A stretch of DNA of 64,000 nucleotides, from positions 62,001 to 126,000 of the forward strand of contig NZ_QPGB01000002.1 in assembly GCF_003335215.1 (NCBI RefSeq). The letters are read 5' to 3'. The translations under genes were made by a program, and so were the position numbers. This document shows, in pieces, positions 17,052 to 26,405 of the stretch (position 1 is the first letter of the stretch; each line of letters opens with the position of its first letter). Source of the DNA: Parvibium lacunae (GTDB lineage Bacteria > Pseudomonadota > Gammaproteobacteria > Burkholderiales > Burkholderiaceae_D). The notes under the pieces were generated by a model, which saw only the letters and a program-made list of their open reading frames with translations, was not told the DNA's origin and did no database searches.

Positions 17052-19287
17052 GGGTAGCGCGCCGACGTGAATCAAGCCGTAAGGTCAGGCAATAGGCAGC
17101 ACCACCCGAACGATTGAAAGAACCCAGCGGGATCACGTGGACCCGATAGCCCAGTGCAGTGAGCTTGGCCTTCAGCGCCGGAGAGCAATGGCACATGACA
17201 ATGTCCTGACCGATACACACCGAATTAACGCCTAAATGTAGCGCATCATCCTCGCCAGCTTCAATCAACTGGGAACCAACAACGGCGGCTAACTGCTGAC
17301 GTCCGACCTCGCTAAAAGCAGGGGGGTAGTAAATCACTTCGCCACCACTTAACAAACAAAAGCAGGTATCTAGGTGATAAAAGCGCGGGTCAACCAGCTC
17401 TAAGGCCAGCGTTGGAGTTTGAAAGACCGCTTCAAGGGTCTGACGTGCGGCATAACTGCTGCGTTGCCCATAACCACACCAAAATAGTTGACGTTGGGCA
17501 TCCCAGATCGCATCGCCCGCCCCTTCAAAAGGAACGCCTACCGGGGTGTAATGGAGTGACTGAATCACCCCCTGGCGACATAGCGCGGTAAAGATTGCCT
17601 GACCATGCGGTTCTTCCCCTTGGCGCTCAGGGCAGGCATAACGGGCCAATAACACTTTGCCATCCAGGACAACCCCTGCATTTGCCGTGAATACCATGTC
17701 TGGTAACCCGGCAACCGGCGGCTGCAGCTCGATCTGCGCGCCCAACAATTCGTATTGCTGGCGCAGTTGCTGCCAGCCCCACTGCGCATCTTGCTTGAGG
17801 CGCTCAGCCTGGGGGGCCCAGGCTTGTGGTTGCATCCAAGGGTTAATGGAATAACTCACGGTGAAATGATCCGGGGCGCTCAGTAAAAAGCGGGGGGAGC
17901 TTGCCGCAGGAAGCGGCTGCGAAGGCGCTGCCTGTGGCGCGGTGCTCACTGGGGTGGCGTTGCCAGTGTCGTGGTATGGCCGCTCCGCACTGAATTGCCC
18001 CTTCTCCGATTGCGCTGTCTCGGCCAACACAGCCTCAAATTGCGCGAGGGCCCAAAGCAAATCCGCCCGGGTAATGGTCAACGGTGGCGCAAAGCGAATC
18101 ACGGTGTCATGCGTCTCTTTCGACAACACGCCTTTTTGCGCCAGGCGCTCGACCAGATCGCGGGCACGATACGGGGCGCGAATATCAACGCCAGCCCACA
18201 AACCCAAGCCCCGTACGGCTTGAATCTGCGTAGGATAACGTTGCTGCAACCTGTGTAATTCGGCAAGCAGCACCTGCCCCAATGCCGCACTGCGGGCAAT
18301 CAGATTCTCTTCTTCGAGCACGGTTAACGCCGCAAAACCCACCGCTGCCGCGAGGGCATTGCCACCAAAGGTCGACCCATGACTACCGGGGCTAAACACA
18401 TCCATCAAAGAACGGTCTGCCAGAAAAGCGGAAACAGGCAATAGCCCGCCGCCCAGGGCTTTACCAACAATCACCGCATCGGGACGAATATCAGCATGCT
18501 GGTATGCAAATAAGCGCCCTGTACGGCCTAAACCAGATTGAATTTCATCCAAGATCAACAATATCTGATGCTGATCACACCATGCCCGCACCGCTTTTAA
18601 CCAACCTGCTGGCGGTAAGACAATCCCGGCCTCGCCCTGAATCGGCTCAATCAGAACAGCACAGGTATGCCCACTACGCTGGGCATCGAGGCTTGCCATA
18701 TCGCCAAAGGTAAAGCTTTTGAAGCCTGGCATATATGGGCCGAAGCCGTGGCGATAATCCTGTTCGCTGGAAAAACTGATAATCCCTGTTGTGCGGCCAT
18801 GAAAATTTTGTCTTGCCACTAAAATTTCTGCACTGTTGGGGGGGAGCCCTTTGACCTGATAAGCCCAGCGCCGCGCCGCTTTGATGGCGGTCTCAACCGC
18901 TTCAGCCCCACTATTCATTGGCAGCGCTCGCTCGAAGCCGCTCATGGCACAGAGCTTTTCCAAAAAGGGAACGAGTGCGCTACTGTGAAAGGCGCGTGAG
19001 GCGACGGCCACCTTTTCTAATTGCGCTTGCATTGCTGCGACGAGCGTCGGATGCAGGTGTCCATGACTCACAGCAGAGTAAGCACTGAGCATATCCAGAT
19101 AGCGCTTGCCGTCGGCATCCCACAACCACACATCCTGGCCTCGTTCAATCACAATCGGCAGGGGATGGTAATTATGAGCGGCGACCTGCTGTTCACGCTG
19201 TATGAGCTGGCTTGATGCCGAGAGCCCTGATAGCCCACTTGCTTGAGCCTTGGTTGGAGAGGAAAAAATTAAATCGGCGGCACCCAT
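17044..19287 (-). CDS. Fused ornithine aminotransferase / guanidino-hydrolase (DDAH-ArgZ type)
   Basis: One uninterrupted 747-aa frame holds two enzymes. Residues 25-425 are an ornithine-oxo-acid aminotransferase (MNSGAEAVETAIKAARRW, LLILDEIQSGLGRTG, PLP lysine K276 in VGKALGGG, GSHGSTFGGN). After a Pro/Ala-rich linker (about 428-466), residues 467-747 are an amidinotransferase-fold hydrolase with all key positions: FTANAG (533-538), E588 and D592 in FEGAGD, H638 in YHLD and C733 in SGGAAYCLTL. The hydrolase should release ornithine from arginine (or citrulline from a methylarginine), and the aminotransferase would convert ornithine to glutamate semialdehyde. ATG 19287 has AAGGAG upstream; GTG 19308 is rejected. 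Confidence 0.88.
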   Translation of the reverse strand: MGAADLIFSSPTKAQASGLSGLSASSQLIQREQQVAAHNYHPLPIVIERGQDVWLWDADGKRYLDMLSAYSAVSHGHLHPTLVAAMQAQLEKVAVASRAFHSSALVPFLEKLCAMSGFERALPMNSGAEAVETAIKAARRWAYQVKGLPPNSAEILVARQNFHGRTTGIISFSSEQDYRHGFGPYMPGFKSFTFGDMASLDAQRSGHTCAVLIEPIQGEAGIVLPPAGWLKAVRAWCDQHQILLILDEIQSGLGRTGRLFAYQHADIRPDAVIVGKALGGGLLPVSAFLADRSLMDVFSPGSHGSTFGGNALAAAVGFAALTVLEEENLIARSAALGQVLLAELHRLQQRYPTQIQAVRGLGLWAGVDIRAPYRARDLVERLAQKGVLSKETHDTVIRFAPPLTITRADLLWALAQFEAVLAETAQSEKGQFSAERPYHDTGNATPVSTAPQAAPSQPLPAASSPRFLLSAPDHFTVSYSINPWMQPQAWAPQAERLKQDAQWGWQQLRQQYELLGAQIELQPPVAGLPDMVFTANAGVVLDGKVLLARYACPERQGEEPHGQAIFTALCRQGVIQSLHYTPVGVPFEGAGDAIWDAQRQLFWCGYGQRSSYAARQTLEAVFQTPTLALELVDPRFYHLDTCFCLLSGGEVIYYPPAFSEVGRQQLAAVVGSQLIEAGEDDALHLGVNSVCIGQDIVMCHCSPALKAKLTALGYRVHVIPLGSFNRSGGAAYCLTLRLDSRRRATLI

Positions 19288-19436
19288 GGGAGACTCCTTC
19301 TCAATCACATTGATCTACTTGATGGTAGATCGTTCGCGCCGGAAAAAGGACGAAATACGGGGGCCAAAACCGCAGCAGTTACGCTATTGGGACGCGCTTG
19401 CCGTCGAGACGACGGTTATCGGGCAATCAGCCAGCC

Positions 19437-19916
19437 TCAGGGTACGTTTAACGCTTTTAACGGCCACCGGCTAAAGTGTCGCTGCGTTTGCAAAACTTGA
19501 TAGGAAACAATGCGGGCAATATTTAAGCTGAGGTTTTCCAGCCAGGCATTGGTTAGCTCACGGTAGCAAGTCGCATCAGGACACACCACCCGTAACTGGA
19601 AATCAAACTCGCCACTGATTAAATCACAACTGACGACCTGCGGGCAGCTCAAGACATGCTGTAAGAAAGCAGCGGTTGCTGCGGCACGCTGATCGCGTAG
19701 CGTGATTTGCGCAATCATTTGCACATGGGCAGGCAACTGGGCGGGATCGAGCTGGGCTTGATACCCCTGGATGAGTCCAGCCTGCTCAAGCTGCCGCACA
19801 CGTTCCGAGCATGCACTGGGAGATAAATTGATCGCTTGCGCCAATTGTTGATTGGTGATTCGCCCCTGTTCCTGCAGCAGGGTCAAAATTCGCCAATCTG
19901 TGCGATCCCGTTTCAT
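19437..19916 (-). CDS. Lrp/AsnC-family transcriptional regulator
   Basis: The 159-aa product has the Lrp N-terminal helix-turn-helix (RITNQQLAQAINLSPSACSERVRQLEQAGLI) and the C-terminal ligand-sensing domain (VVSCDLISGEFDFQLRV). It is 150 bases upstream of, and in the same direction as, the fused arginine/ornithine enzyme, so it probably responds to arginine, ornithine or proline and controls that gene. ATG 19916 is 3 bases after the stop of the GAF gene, so the two are coupled. Confidence 0.9.
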   Translation of the reverse strand: MKRDRTDWRILTLLQEQGRITNQQLAQAINLSPSACSERVRQLEQAGLIQGYQAQLDPAQLPAHVQMIAQITLRDQRAAATAAFLQHVLSCPQVVSCDLISGEFDFQLRVVCPDATCYRELTNAWLENLSLNIARIVSYQVLQTQRHFSRWPLKALNVP

Positions 19917-19919
19917 CAA

Positions 19920-20447
19920 TCAACTCTGTTTTGGTAAACGTAATGCCACGGCACCGGCATCAAGGGCTTTATCGAGAATCACTTCTTTGACCAGTTTGGT
20001 TAAGTCTTGCAAGGCTTGAATATGATGCTCTTCGACCATGTGGGGGATCGAATCAATTAGGCACAAGGTACCAATATTCTTATGATGGATTTTGATCGGC
20101 GCACCCATATAAAAACGAATATGAGGTGGGCCAGTAACCAACGGGTTATCGGCAAACCGGAAATCTTGGCTCGCGTCTGGAACGATGAGGGGGTGATCAG
20201 ACAAAATAGCATGACCACAAAAGGAAATCTCACGTGACGTTTGAGTTGCATCGAGACCGCAAGCCGATTTAAACCACTGTCGGTTTTCATCGACCAAGCT
20301 CACCAGAGCGATCGGCACCTCAAAAACACTGGTCGCATACTGCGTGATGATGTCGAGACGATCTTCTGCTGGCGTATCTAGAATCAGCAGATCACGCAGT
20401 ACTGCCAATCGGCTGGCTTCATCATCAGGAATCAAAGGAGCTTGCAT
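19920..20447 (-). CDS. GAF-domain protein
   Basis: About 175 aa consisting of a single GAF domain: RLAVLRDLLILDTPAEDRLD, then VPIALVSLVDENRQWFKSACGL, FCGHAILSD and FYMGAPI, the pattern of the stand-alone sensor GAF proteins. No output domain is present. It lies directly upstream of the Lrp gene (3-base gap) and likely shares its transcript. The start is uncertain: ATG 20447 lacks a clear ribosome site and TTG 20495 would add 16 residues. Confidence 0.82.
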   Translation of the reverse strand: MQAPLIPDDEASRLAVLRDLLILDTPAEDRLDIITQYATSVFEVPIALVSLVDENRQWFKSACGLDATQTSREISFCGHAILSDHPLIVPDASQDFRFADNPLVTGPPHIRFYMGAPIKIHHKNIGTLCLIDSIPHMVEEHHIQALQDLTKLVKEVILDKALDAGAVALRLPKQS

Positions 20448-20635
20448 AAGATCGACGTTAAAAAGTTTGTTTACCCGTTCACAAACGGCAATCAAGCATA
20501 TAACGGCTCAAGCGCGAGGAATTACAATCAGGAAAGAAAATTTAACACTTCTAGCAAAGACGATAGGATATTTTGCCCATTCTGTTGGAATGCACCCCGC
20601 CCAGCCTGACAAAAACGAGCGGTATAGCGAGTCAC

Positions 20636-22078
20636 TTACCCCTGCATAGCCGCAACCAGTCGCCCCAACTGTGCCATGGCGCGCTCAGCCTCAGCATCAA
20701 AAGCGTTGCCACAGCTAATCCGCAAATAGTCTTTAAATCGACCGCTACCGGTAAATAAGGTTCCCGGTGTTACCCCAATCCCTTGCTGCACGGCTTGTTC
20801 AAACACCTGCCAGGCGTCGATTTCATTGGGTAAACCAATCCACAATAAATAACCGCCAGAGGGAATATGCACCACCGTCCCGGGTGGAAAATGATGGGTG
20901 ATGGCTTGGGCTGTTTGCCGTGTTTGTATTTTTATTTGTTGCCGCAAACGACGTAAATGGTGGTCGTATCCCCCTGAGGCCATGAATTCAGCCACCATGG
21001 CCTGCGGCAATTCTGCGGTGTTGATCGACTGGGTAAACTTCAGGGCTTCTACCCGGTTCTGCCAGCGCCCTGCCACAATCCAACCCACCCGTAAATTAGG
21101 CGCCAGCACTTTACTCGCTGAACCGCAGAGCAAGACATTGCCTGTGGTATCCCATGACTTGAGGGCGAAAGGCCGCTGCCCGCCAAAATGCAACTCGCCA
21201 TAGACATCATCCTCAATCAAAGGAATCTGCCGGGCATTTAATAGCTCGACCAATCTTTTTTTATGGGAATCTGGCATCAGACTGCCCAGTGGATTATGAA
21301 AATTAGGAATACTGACCACCGCCGCGACCCTTGGTCCGGCTGTATCGGGTCGGGTCACCAGTTCTAAGGCCTCTAATGACATGCCATGGCTAGCGCTGGT
21401 AGGGATTTCCAAGGCACGCAAGCCCAAACTGGCCAAAATCTCTAATAAGCCAAAATACACTGGCGACTCAACGGCGACCGTGCCTCCGACTTGTGTGGTT
21501 GCCCGTAATGCTAAATTCAAGGCTTCCGTACACCCGTTGGCAATCAAGACATCATCTGGCCTGACTGTGCAGCCCGCATTCAGCAAACTACGGGCAACCT
21601 GTTCACGCAAAGGCAAATAGCCGGTGCTATTCATGCCATAAGAGCTGACGAGGTTCGGTTGCCGCCGCAAAATCTGCCCCCCCAGAAGCTGTAGCTTACG
21701 TACGGGATAGAGTGCGGGAGGGCCAATCGCGACATCGAAATGAATACGGCATGTGCGACGAATTCGATTGTAAGAAAGCACCCGATCTTGCACAGCTATC
21801 GGATCTACCGTGTCTGCTTTTAGCGGCCCACTGCGCTTTGTGTCAGCCGCGACAGTCACAAAATAGCCTGACTTGGGTCGCGCTTCGACCAACCGCCAAT
21901 TTTCCAACTGCCGATAAACCTGCAAGGCAGTGGAAATTGACACCCGATGTTGCGCCGCCAAGTGTCGCACCGAGGGCAAGCGACTACCGGGTTGCAAGGT
22001 GCCACTGCTAATCGCACTTTGCAGATGGCGCGCCAATTGTTGGTAGAGAGGAATATCCATCTTCACAGTGTGGACCAT
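20636..22078 (-). CDS. MocR-type regulator (GntR helix-turn-helix fused to aminotransferase fold)
   Basis: About 480 aa: a GntR winged helix at the N-terminus (PLYQQLARHLQSAISSGTLQ, LPSVRHLAAQHRVS) followed by a class I aminotransferase-like domain with YPVRKLQLLGGQIL, PIPN-like FHNPLGSLMP, IEDDVYGELHF and the PLP lysine in GSASKVLAPNLRVGW. MocR proteins bind PLP and an amino compound and usually control a divergent gene. Here the divergent operon is DUF2917-cupin-RidA-GhrA. Starts at 22081, 22078 and 22060 are all possible. Confidence 0.93.
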   Translation of the reverse strand: MVHTVKMDIPLYQQLARHLQSAISSGTLQPGSRLPSVRHLAAQHRVSISTALQVYRQLENWRLVEARPKSGYFVTVAADTKRSGPLKADTVDPIAVQDRVLSYNRIRRTCRIHFDVAIGPPALYPVRKLQLLGGQILRRQPNLVSSYGMNSTGYLPLREQVARSLLNAGCTVRPDDVLIANGCTEALNLALRATTQVGGTVAVESPVYFGLLEILASLGLRALEIPTSASHGMSLEALELVTRPDTAGPRVAAVVSIPNFHNPLGSLMPDSHKKRLVELLNARQIPLIEDDVYGELHFGGQRPFALKSWDTTGNVLLCGSASKVLAPNLRVGWIVAGRWQNRVEALKFTQSINTAELPQAMVAEFMASGGYDHHLRRLRQQIKIQTRQTAQAITHHFPPGTVVHIPSGGYLLWIGLPNEIDAWQVFEQAVQQGIGVTPGTLFTGSGRFKDYLRISCGNAFDAEAERAMAQLGRLVAAMQG

Positions 22079-22239
22079 CACAGAATACGATTAAAGATAC
22101 AGGAATACTCAAAAAAAACCATAACAGAACACGAAAAAAAGCACCTGTTAGCGGTTATTTATATAACTGTTATGCCTACTCAACCCCACTCTACTTTTCT
22201 ATGATGCCTTTACCCAGTCACCGAGAAATGGAGGCAATC

Positions 22240-22602
22240 ATGTTACCCCCTCTTTTTACAACCCACGAACTGGCCGCCGGAGCGGTCACGAGCGATATCC
22301 GCCATCACGCCCGTACCCTGTCTTGTCAGCAGGGACAGTTATGGGTGACCCTCAGCGAGGATAAAACAGATTATTTTTTAGAGGCAGGGATGTCGCTCGT
22401 GCTCAGCCCAGACAAACTGTGCGTTATTGAGGCGGCATCTCTGAGTCGGTTTACACTGACGCCAGATAGGAAAGAAGCTCGTTTTCAACGGGCGATAAGC
22501 TTGCTACAGAAATTACGCGGCTTGCTGCGTATGCATACGAGCACGATGCGCTCTCACTTGCCTATCTCCCCCACTTTATTCGATGCGACTAGGAAATCAT
22601 GA
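22240..22602 (+). CDS. DUF2917-type small protein
   Basis: A 120-aa protein whose centre (SCQQGQLWVTLSEDKTDYFL, then EAGMSLVLSPDKLCVIEA) matches the DUF2917 pattern, a short beta-rich domain reminiscent of cupins. Function unknown. ATG 22240 has GGAGG 7 bases upstream; a frame-compatible ATG at 22201 is less likely. Its stop overlaps the start of the next gene (ATGA), so it is first in the MocR-linked operon. Confidence 0.7.
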   Translation: MLPPLFTTHELAAGAVTSDIRHHARTLSCQQGQLWVTLSEDKTDYFLEAGMSLVLSPDKLCVIEAASLSRFTLTPDRKEARFQRAISLLQKLRGLLRMHTSTMRSHLPISPTLFDATRKS

Positions 22603-22928
22603 AAATCGAGAATCTCCCATTTGTGACGACCGATTGGCACACTGTTTCACGCAGCGCCCATCCCGGCACCCACGGCATGGCGTATTGGCGCACCCAGCAA
22701 TTTGGCGACATTCGTGTGCGCATGGTGGAGTACAGTGCGGGCTATCTGGCCGACCACTGGTGCCAGAAGGGTCATATCTTATTGTGCTTGAGCGGAGAAT
22801 TGCATACCGAACTCGCCGATGGTCGCCACTTCGTCCTCACGCCCGGTCAGAGCTATCAGGTGGCCGATGGCGCAGAGCCGCATCGCTCCAGCACACCCAC
22901 TGGCGCGACGTTATTTATTGTGGATTAG
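22599..22928 (+). CDS. DHCW-motif cupin-fold protein
   Basis: A 109-aa single-domain cupin. ADHWCQKGHILLCLSGEL contains the H-W-C signature of the 'DHCW motif' cupins, and FVLTPGQSYQVADGAEPHRS supplies the second cupin motif. No enzyme activity can be assigned. It overlaps the DUF2917 gene by 4 bases and precedes ridA by 9, so the genes are translated as a unit. Confidence 0.85.
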   Translation: MKIENLPFVTTDWHTVSRSAHPGTHGMAYWRTQQFGDIRVRMVEYSAGYLADHWCQKGHILLCLSGELHTELADGRHFVLTPGQSYQVADGAEPHRSSTPTGATLFIVD

Positions 22929-22937
22929 GAGACGTCC

Positions 22938-23345
22938 ATGTTTGAAATCCAAACACATAATCCCGCCCATACGCCCACTCCGATTGGCCCCTACCATCAC
23001 ATAGCACAAGCGGGGCCATTCATTTGGTTATCGGGCACACCCGGTGTCGATCCCGCTACGGGGCAGCTCGCGGGTACCGATGCGGGTAGCCAAACGACGC
23101 AGATTATGGCGAATCTACACACCATGCTGGCGAGTTGTGGTGCCTCCTTGGCACACTTAGTCCATGTGACGGTATTTTTGAAAAAAAACGAAGACTTTGC
23201 CGCGATGAATGTGGCCTATGAACAGGCGCTAAAAAAACAGGCTGGAGGGCACTTACCCGCACGCACAGTGATTGTGGTGGCCGACTTACCTAAACCCGGC
23301 GCATTGTTAACCATGAACGCCCAAGCGATTCGCCCGACCGCATAA
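22938..23345 (+). CDS. RidA-family protein (YjgF/YER057c/UK114)
   Basis: 135 aa with APTPIGPYHHIAQAGPFIWLSG at the start and the C-terminal signature PARTVIVVADLPKPGALLTM containing the conserved Arg that binds carboxylates in imine deaminases. RidA enzymes hydrolyse reactive enamine/imine intermediates from PLP enzymes. Its place between a cupin and a 2-hydroxyacid dehydrogenase under a PLP-binding regulator suggests a role in breaking down an amino compound through an imine. Confidence 0.93.
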   Translation: MFEIQTHNPAHTPTPIGPYHHIAQAGPFIWLSGTPGVDPATGQLAGTDAGSQTTQIMANLHTMLASCGASLAHLVHVTVFLKKNEDFAAMNVAYEQALKKQAGGHLPARTVIVVADLPKPGALLTMNAQAIRPTA

Positions 23346-23353
23346 GGATAACC

Positions 23354-24295
23354 ATGCAGATTGGCTTTTATGGCTACCCGCAGCAAATCGAAACCTGGTT
23401 ACAGCCCTTGCGCCAGGCATTACCCACAGCCGCCATCCGCGTGCTGAGTGCAGAAGATCAGGCCGCTGCGGATTACCTGATTGTGCGTAATCCACCCGCC
23501 TCGATATTGGGGGAACGCGAGCGCCTGAAAGCGATTTTTAATTTAGGGGCCGGCATTGATTACTTAGCGCAACTGCGCGCACAAGCTGCGCCGCGTGCAT
23601 TAGAACAGGTGCCGCTCATTCGCTTGGAAGATGCGGGCATGGCAGAACAAATGCGCGACTATGTCACGCACTGGGTGCTGCATTTCTTTCGGGGCTTTGA
23701 TCGCTATCAAGCGCAACAGCAACAAGCACATTGGCAAGCCTTGCCGACGCCACAAAAAAGCGACTTTACCGTTGGTATTTTAGGGGGTGGGCAATTGGGG
23801 CAGACGATTGCCTTGCACTTGCAGTCATTGGGTTTTCCAGTCCGCGTATGGAAACGCCAGGCTGACCCACATGCACCCTACCCTTGCTGGCACGGCACGG
23901 ATCAACTCACTGTTTTTGCCCAGAATGTGTCCGCGTTGGTGAATGTATTACCGCTCACCCCTGCTACTCAAGGTATTTTGAATCGGGTTTTATTTCAAGC
24001 CTGTCGGCGAGGAGCGTACTTAATCAACGTGGCACGTGGCCAGCACGTGGTCGAAGACGATCTATTACAGGCCCTTACCAGCGGCCAACTCGCGGGCGCA
24101 TGCCTAGATGTGTTTGCGCAAGAACCGTTGCCCGCGACGCATCCGTTTTGGACCACGCCAAACCTGTACCTCACCCCGCATTGCTCGGCGGACAATCTGC
24201 CGCAACCTTCCATGCAACAGATTGCGCACAAGATTCAGCAGATTGAAGCCGGGCAGACTGTCACCGGTATCGTCGATTGGATACGTGGTTACTAG
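23354..24295 (+). CDS. ghrA: Glyoxylate/hydroxypyruvate reductase A type dehydrogenase
   Basis: A 313-aa D-2-hydroxyacid dehydrogenase resembling GhrA. The Rossmann motif is VGILGGGQLGQTIALHLQ; catalytic residues are the Arg in INVARGQHVVEDDLL, the Glu in LDVFAQEPLP and the His in LTPHCSA. It reduces a 2-oxo acid such as glyoxylate or hydroxypyruvate with NADPH. It is last in the MocR-linked operon and converges on prpE with 11 bases between. Confidence 0.88.
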   Translation: MQIGFYGYPQQIETWLQPLRQALPTAAIRVLSAEDQAAADYLIVRNPPASILGERERLKAIFNLGAGIDYLAQLRAQAAPRALEQVPLIRLEDAGMAEQMRDYVTHWVLHFFRGFDRYQAQQQQAHWQALPTPQKSDFTVGILGGGQLGQTIALHLQSLGFPVRVWKRQADPHAPYPCWHGTDQLTVFAQNVSALVNVLPLTPATQGILNRVLFQACRRGAYLINVARGQHVVEDDLLQALTSGQLAGACLDVFAQEPLPATHPFWTTPNLYLTPHCSADNLPQPSMQQIAHKIQQIEAGQTVTGIVDWIRGY

Positions 24296-24306
24296 AAGAT
24301 TCGCCA

Positions 24307-26199
24307 TCAAGCCTGCCCAAGCGCTCGCTGAATCTGCGCGAGGGCGGTGGGGTCTTCAATCGTCGTTAAATCACCGGGATCTCGTCCTTCGCAGAGGGCT
24401 TTGAGCGAACGCCGTAGCAATTTGCCAGAACGAGTTTTGGGGAGCGCCGTCACAAAATAAATTCGCTCCGGTCGCGCCACCGCACCTAATTGTTTTTCGA
24501 CTACCTTTTTAAGCTCGACCTCTAAGGCTTGTGCCGCAATACTCTCTGGCAATGCGGTGCGCAAAATCACAAACGCGCAGGCGACTTCCCCTTTGAGCTC
24601 ATTCTGCACGCCAATCACCGCCACCTCTGCCACACTGGGGTGTGAGCTGAGCGATTCTTCAATTTCGCGCGTACCTAGGCGATGCCCCGCCACGTTAATC
24701 ACATCATCGGTGCGACCCAAAATAAAGGTATAGCCCTCGTCGTCTTGTATGCCCCAATCAAAGGTGGAATAGACGTGTTTGCCGGGCACACTGCTGAAAT
24801 AGGTTTTAACAAAACGGGCATCATCGCCCCACACCGTACTGAGGCAGCCAGGAGGCAAAGGGGGCTGAATCGCGAGCACACCTTTTTGATTACGTGTAAC
24901 CGGCTCTCCGGTGCGCTCATCGAGTAATTGGACATTAAAACCATACACGGGGAAGCCGGGGCTGCCTAAACGGGTAGGTTTAGGGATGTCATTGGGCAAA
25001 GCGCGAGGAATGGTGAGAATCGGCCAGCCGGTTTCAGTTTGCCAGTAATTATCGACAATCGGGACGCCCAAGGCATCGCGAATCCAGTGTGCGGTCGGTT
25101 CATCCAAGGGCTCGCCCGCCAAAAACAAAGCCCGCAAGGAAGAAAGCTTGGCTTGTTTTAACCAATGCTCATCTTGCTTCTTGAGCACCCGAATCGCGGT
25201 GGGTGCCGAGAACATGCCGGTGACTTGATATTTTTCTACCAAACGCCACCAAATGCCGGGGTCAGGATTGATCGGCAGCCCTTCGTACATGATGGTGGCC
25301 ATGCCCGCCAGCAAGGGCCCATAAATAATGTAGGAGTGGCCAACCACCCAACCGATATCGCTAGTAGAAAAGAAAGTCTCTCCTGCACGGCCATCAAAGA
25401 TGTAGCGCATCGAAGCTGCGAGCGCCACTGCATAGCCGCCGACATCGCGCTGCACGCCCTTAGGTTTACCGGTAGTGCCACTGGTGTAGAGGATATAGCT
25501 CGGCTGATTAGACTCTAACCAAACGACCGGCACTTGCGCATGCCGTAGCAACGCCAGCGCGGCCTGGGCATCCACGTCCCGCCCGGGTTTGAGCGGCAGT
25601 TCAGCCAAACCCCGATTGACCCACAGTACAGCTTGCGGTTGATGTTGGGCGTGTTGTAGGGCTTCGTTCAGCATAGGCGCATAGGCCACCACCTTGCCCG
25701 CGCGGGAACCAGCATCGGCACTAATAATGAGCTTGGGTTGCGCATCATCAATTCGGCTCGCCAAACTGATGGCGGCAAAGCCACCAAACACCACCGAGTG
25801 AATCGCGCCAATCCGCGCACAGGCGAGCATAGCAAAGGCCGCTTGAGGAATCATGGGCATATATAGCAGAACACGATCACCCTGCTCGACCCCATGCTGC
25901 AGCAGGAGCGCAGCCCAGCGATTCACCTCCGCATACAAATCGGCAAAGCTGTAGGTCTGCTCTTGGCCCGTTTCTGTCGAAACATAAATTAAAGCGGGCT
26001 GCTGGGCTTGCGTGGGTAGCCAACGATCCACGGCGTTGTGGCATAGATTAGTCGTGCCACCGACAAACCAGCGCGTAAACGGGGGGTGGCTGAAATCCAA
26101 TATTTGTTGGGGGGCTTGTTGCCATTCAATTAACTGGGCTTGCTCGGCCCAAAAAGCGGTAGGTTGCGAGATAGACCACTCATAAAAATTGATCGCCAT
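24307..26199 (-). CDS. prpE: Propionate-CoA ligase
   Basis: A 630-aa AMP-forming acyl-CoA synthetase of the PrpE type, converting propionate, ATP and CoA to propionyl-CoA in the cytosol. Motifs: YILYTSGTTGKPKGVQRD (P-loop), VDNYWQTETGWP, TFDWGIQDDEGYTFILGRTDDVINVAGHRLGTRE (A8 region) and the catalytic lysine in PKTRSGKLLRRSLK. Length and the N-terminal FYEWSISQPTAFWAEQA fit PrpE rather than Acs. No prpBCD genes are nearby. It is divergent from a second acyl-CoA synthetase gene. Confidence 0.93.
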   Translation of the reverse strand: MAINFYEWSISQPTAFWAEQAQLIEWQQAPQQILDFSHPPFTRWFVGGTTNLCHNAVDRWLPTQAQQPALIYVSTETGQEQTYSFADLYAEVNRWAALLLQHGVEQGDRVLLYMPMIPQAAFAMLACARIGAIHSVVFGGFAAISLASRIDDAQPKLIISADAGSRAGKVVAYAPMLNEALQHAQHQPQAVLWVNRGLAELPLKPGRDVDAQAALALLRHAQVPVVWLESNQPSYILYTSGTTGKPKGVQRDVGGYAVALAASMRYIFDGRAGETFFSTSDIGWVVGHSYIIYGPLLAGMATIMYEGLPINPDPGIWWRLVEKYQVTGMFSAPTAIRVLKKQDEHWLKQAKLSSLRALFLAGEPLDEPTAHWIRDALGVPIVDNYWQTETGWPILTIPRALPNDIPKPTRLGSPGFPVYGFNVQLLDERTGEPVTRNQKGVLAIQPPLPPGCLSTVWGDDARFVKTYFSSVPGKHVYSTFDWGIQDDEGYTFILGRTDDVINVAGHRLGTREIEESLSSHPSVAEVAVIGVQNELKGEVACAFVILRTALPESIAAQALEVELKKVVEKQLGAVARPERIYFVTALPKTRSGKLLRRSLKALCEGRDPGDLTTIEDPTALAQIQRALGQA

Positions 26200-26405
26200 G
26201 ATCAGCTCTTTCTATCCAGGGGATAGTTGACTGTCTCTTACTGCGCTGACGGTAGCCTGACACGCAAACCCTTGGATTCAAGATGAATACCGGTGATGAT
26301 CTGCAACACGGTGGCTTGCGTGATAAGCAAAGTCGCTCTAGCATCACCCTGTGATTGCTTTCGGTGTTTCTTTATCGTGCGACGCAGCATTTAGCCGGAG
26401 ACGCT

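Noticed and set aside
19288-19308. GTG start for the fused aminotransferase
   Set aside because: The region contains the AAGGAG ribosome site that serves ATG 19287.
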